7,296 nucleotides of DNA, taken from positions 1 to 7,296 of the forward strand of contig JAISVD010000235.1 in assembly GCA_031271875.1 (NCBI GenBank), read 5' to 3'. This stretch comes from Spirochaetaceae bacterium. Its GTDB lineage: Bacteria > Spirochaetota > Spirochaetia > Treponematales > Treponemataceae. The notes under the pieces were generated by a model. That model ran no database searches. It was not told where the DNA came from and saw only the letters and a list, made by a program, of their open reading frames with translations. Shown one piece after another: positions 5,645 through 7,296 of this stretch (position 1 is its first letter; each line of letters opens with the position of its first letter). A program made the position numbers and the translations under genes.

Positions 5645-7296
5645 GCGCGTACATCCTTTAACCTGATAAATTCTTCATCAATACTCATCTTTTCAGCAAC
5701 CAGATTGTGAAGTACCTGCTTTTCATCCAATGTTATCCCCCTGTTCTGCCGGATTTTATTCACGATACGGATCCTGCGGCGCTCCAGACTGTTACGTTTG
5801 ATAAGCCTGATACTGTCTTTTATTGTCTGCTGTGAATTCTCGGCGAATTCCCCGGAAATGACTGTTTCCGTAACCAGGTTTTTCAGCATCTCCCCGGTAC
5901 AGCGGGAAAGTATGCTGTCCGGTGTAAGTGCATCGTCACGGTAACATTCTTCTATAATGATAAAAAGGTCTCTGGCAGCACTGTCTTCAAAATCATCGGA
6001 ATTCAGTGTTGAACGCATTAAAGTAAAATACTCAATATTCGATACAATTGCAAGCATCGCCCGTATTTCGGCTGTTTTTTTGATTGGCTTCCCCGGGTCT
6101 CTCCTGGTCTTTTCAGGTACCGATCCGTACTCGGTATAGTGACGAAAATCGTTCTGCAGTTCCACCGGGCTGAGGGAGTAATACTGCGCCACCCGATTGA
6201 GAGATGACTCCCGCTGAATACCGACCTTGAGTGAGGATATATAAGGAAAAAGAGCAAGAGCCGCCTTGGTCTTACCTTCTATTGTATCCATGGAAGATTT
6301 TTGTGCATACAATTTCAGTAAATACTCCATATCGATTATAGCATTTTTCAGAATATCATGCAATAGTTCAGGGCCATGGTTGAGTAAAATATCTGCGGGG
6401 TCCTTACCTCCGGTGATACTGATGACATAAACGGTAAGCCCCGATTTTCTGCAAAGCAGTACGGCTTTTTCCGTTGCCTTCTGTCCCGCTTCGTCACTGT
6501 CGAATGAAAGAAAAACGGTATCCGCAAAAGAACTGATAAGCTGCACCTGCCCTTCGGTAAGGGCGGTTCCCAGGGGGGCTACAGCCCGGCGGATTCCCGC
6601 CTGGTGCCACGCGATGACATCCATATATCCCTCGCAGAGGATGATGGATTTTTCCGTCCGTATCTCCGGCAGGGCGAGATGGAAAGCGAAAAGGGTCTCT
6701 CCCTTTTTATACTGGATCATCTCGCCTGAATTGATATACTTGGGGCCTTCCCCCGCGAGAATACGACCGCCAAAGGCTACGGTCTGTCCCCTCCTGTCAC
6801 AGATAGGAAACATCAGCCGGTTTGAAAAAAAAGCGGCCTCTGGATACTTTTTTGAAAAAAGCCCCGATTTTTCAAGGAATTCAGGGCTGTAGCCCTTTCC
6901 CGTGAGAAAACGGTGGAGCCACCGCCGATCTGCCGGCGCAAAACCGAGTCCGAAAAGTTCAATCATCTCACCGTTTATTCCCCTCTCGGAGAGGTATTCC
7001 AGGACGGATTTTCCCATATCCGAGGATGTCAGCAGAAAATGAAATGTCCCCGCCACCCGTTTATACAGGTCGATGAGCTGCTCCTTTGTATCGTCCCGTA
7101 CAATTTCCGAGGGCCCGCCGCCCTCGTAGACAACCTCCACTCCGGCCTTTTTTGCCAGCATGAGGGCGGCTTCCACAAAGTCGAGCTTTTCCATCTCCAT
7201 ATAAAAGGTAATGAGCCCGCCGCCCTTTCCGCAGCCAAAGCAGTGGTAGGTCTTTTTATCCGGACGCACATGAAACGAGGGGGTTTTCTCGTTGTG
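5641..7296 (-). CDS. dnaG: DNA primase DnaG (5' end cut by window edge)
   Basis: DnaG synthesises RNA primers at the replication fork and works with the DnaB helicase. The window holds 551 codons plus the stop; the first codons, including the first zinc ligand Cys, lie beyond the right edge. The frame runs to 7296: the edge codon is His, followed by NEKTPSFHVRPDKK, so the GTG at 7269 is an internal Val and not the start. That His with CFGC at 19-22 supplies three of the four ligands of the CHC2 zinc finger. The RNA polymerase basic domain follows, with FSNRLMFPICDRRG (about 157-170) and AFGGRIL. The TOPRIM centre has EGYMDV (222-227), the metal-binding FDSDEAG (265-271) and KDPAD (298-302). 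The divergent helicase-binding C-terminal domain spans about 400-551. The TGA stop overlaps the rpoD ATG. In TOPRIM, DSD replaces the more common DGD, but both Asp ligands are kept. Confidence 0.98.
   Translation of the reverse strand, partial: HNEKTPSFHVRPDKKTYHCFGCGKGGGLITFYMEMEKLDFVEAALMLAKKAGVEVVYEGGGPSEIVRDDTKEQLIDLYKRVAGTFHFLLTSSDMGKSVLEYLSERGINGEMIELFGLGFAPADRRWLHRFLTGKGYSPEFLEKSGLFSKKYPEAAFFSNRLMFPICDRRGQTVAFGGRILAGEGPKYINSGEMIQYKKGETLFAFHLALPEIRTEKSIILCEGYMDVIAWHQAGIRRAVAPLGTALTEGQVQLISSFADTVFLSFDSDEAGQKATEKAVLLCRKSGLTVYVISITGGKDPADILLNHGPELLHDILKNAIIDMEYLLKLYAQKSSMDTIEGKTKAALALFPYISSLKVGIQRESSLNRVAQYYSLSPVELQNDFRHYTEYGSVPEKTRRDPGKPIKKTAEIRAMLAIVSNIEYFTLMRSTLNSDDFEDSAARDLFIIIEECYRDDALTPDSILSRCTGEMLKNLVTETVISGEFAENSQQTIKDSIRLIKRNSLERRRIRIVNKIRQNRGITLDEKQVLHNLVAEKMSIDEEFIRLKDVRA

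Noticed and set aside
5033..5710. 225-codon plus-strand open frame opposite the rpoD 5' part
   Set aside because: Its hydrophobic, Leu/Phe-rich sequence is the antisense reading of Glu/Lys-rich sigma-factor codons; rpoD is certain on the other strand.
7267..7269. GTG as the start codon of dnaG
   Set aside because: The frame stays open upstream to the window edge and encodes HNEKTPSFH, part of the DnaG zinc finger, so the GTG is an internal Val codon.

Overview
The window is a compact, core-genome segment in which every supported gene lies on the minus strand. In transcription order it reads: dnaG (5' end cut off at the right edge) > rpoD > a coiled-coil C4 zinc-ribbon protein > rnpB (RNase P RNA) > a membrane-anchored TPR protein > mreB > mreC (3' end cut off at the left edge). 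No mobile element, CRISPR array, tRNA, rRNA or sign of recent gene transfer was seen. The protein domains and the RNA are recognisable from conserved motifs; all statements about family and gene order are from recall, with no database search.

The gene order points to a spirochaete, most likely Treponema/Spirochaeta-like. As I recall, Treponema pallidum has the same series (primase, major sigma factor, zinc-ribbon protein, TPR protein, MreB, MreC). Elsewhere dnaG-rpoD is common, as part of the macromolecular-synthesis operon, but continuation through a zinc-ribbon protein into mreBC is not. Base composition is moderate, roughly half GC, so it is not a low-GC host-restricted Borrelia-type genome. 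The phylum assignment is inference.

Right part (3760-7296): dnaG and rpoD overlap by 4 bp (ATGA) and are probably translationally coupled. After rpoD comes a 109-bp spacer holding a possible weak hairpin terminator and a perfect 14-bp palindrome that overlaps an extended -10-like element. This is the only plausible promoter/terminator boundary in the window.

Middle (2459-3759): the zinc-ribbon protein (HP0958/FlgZ-like family) ends in a very acidic tail, and its stop codon lies about 10 nt from the 5' end of rnpB. rnpB is a standard type A RNase P RNA with an extra perfectly palindromic helix. It ends about 26 nt before the TPR start codon, so the RNA gene sits tightly inside a run of protein genes.

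Left part (1-2458): the TPR protein, mreB and mreC are nearly contiguous. A small palindrome lies at the TPR/mreB junction, next to the mreB Shine-Dalgarno sequence. The layout links replication priming, housekeeping transcription, tRNA 5' maturation and cell-shape control in one co-directional block. Two start codons are best placed at internal ATGs with better-placed ribosome binding sites (TPR protein and mreB). I did not find a clearly new biological system; the most notable points are the embedding of rnpB, its extra palindromic helix, and the uncharacterised zinc-ribbon and TPR partners.
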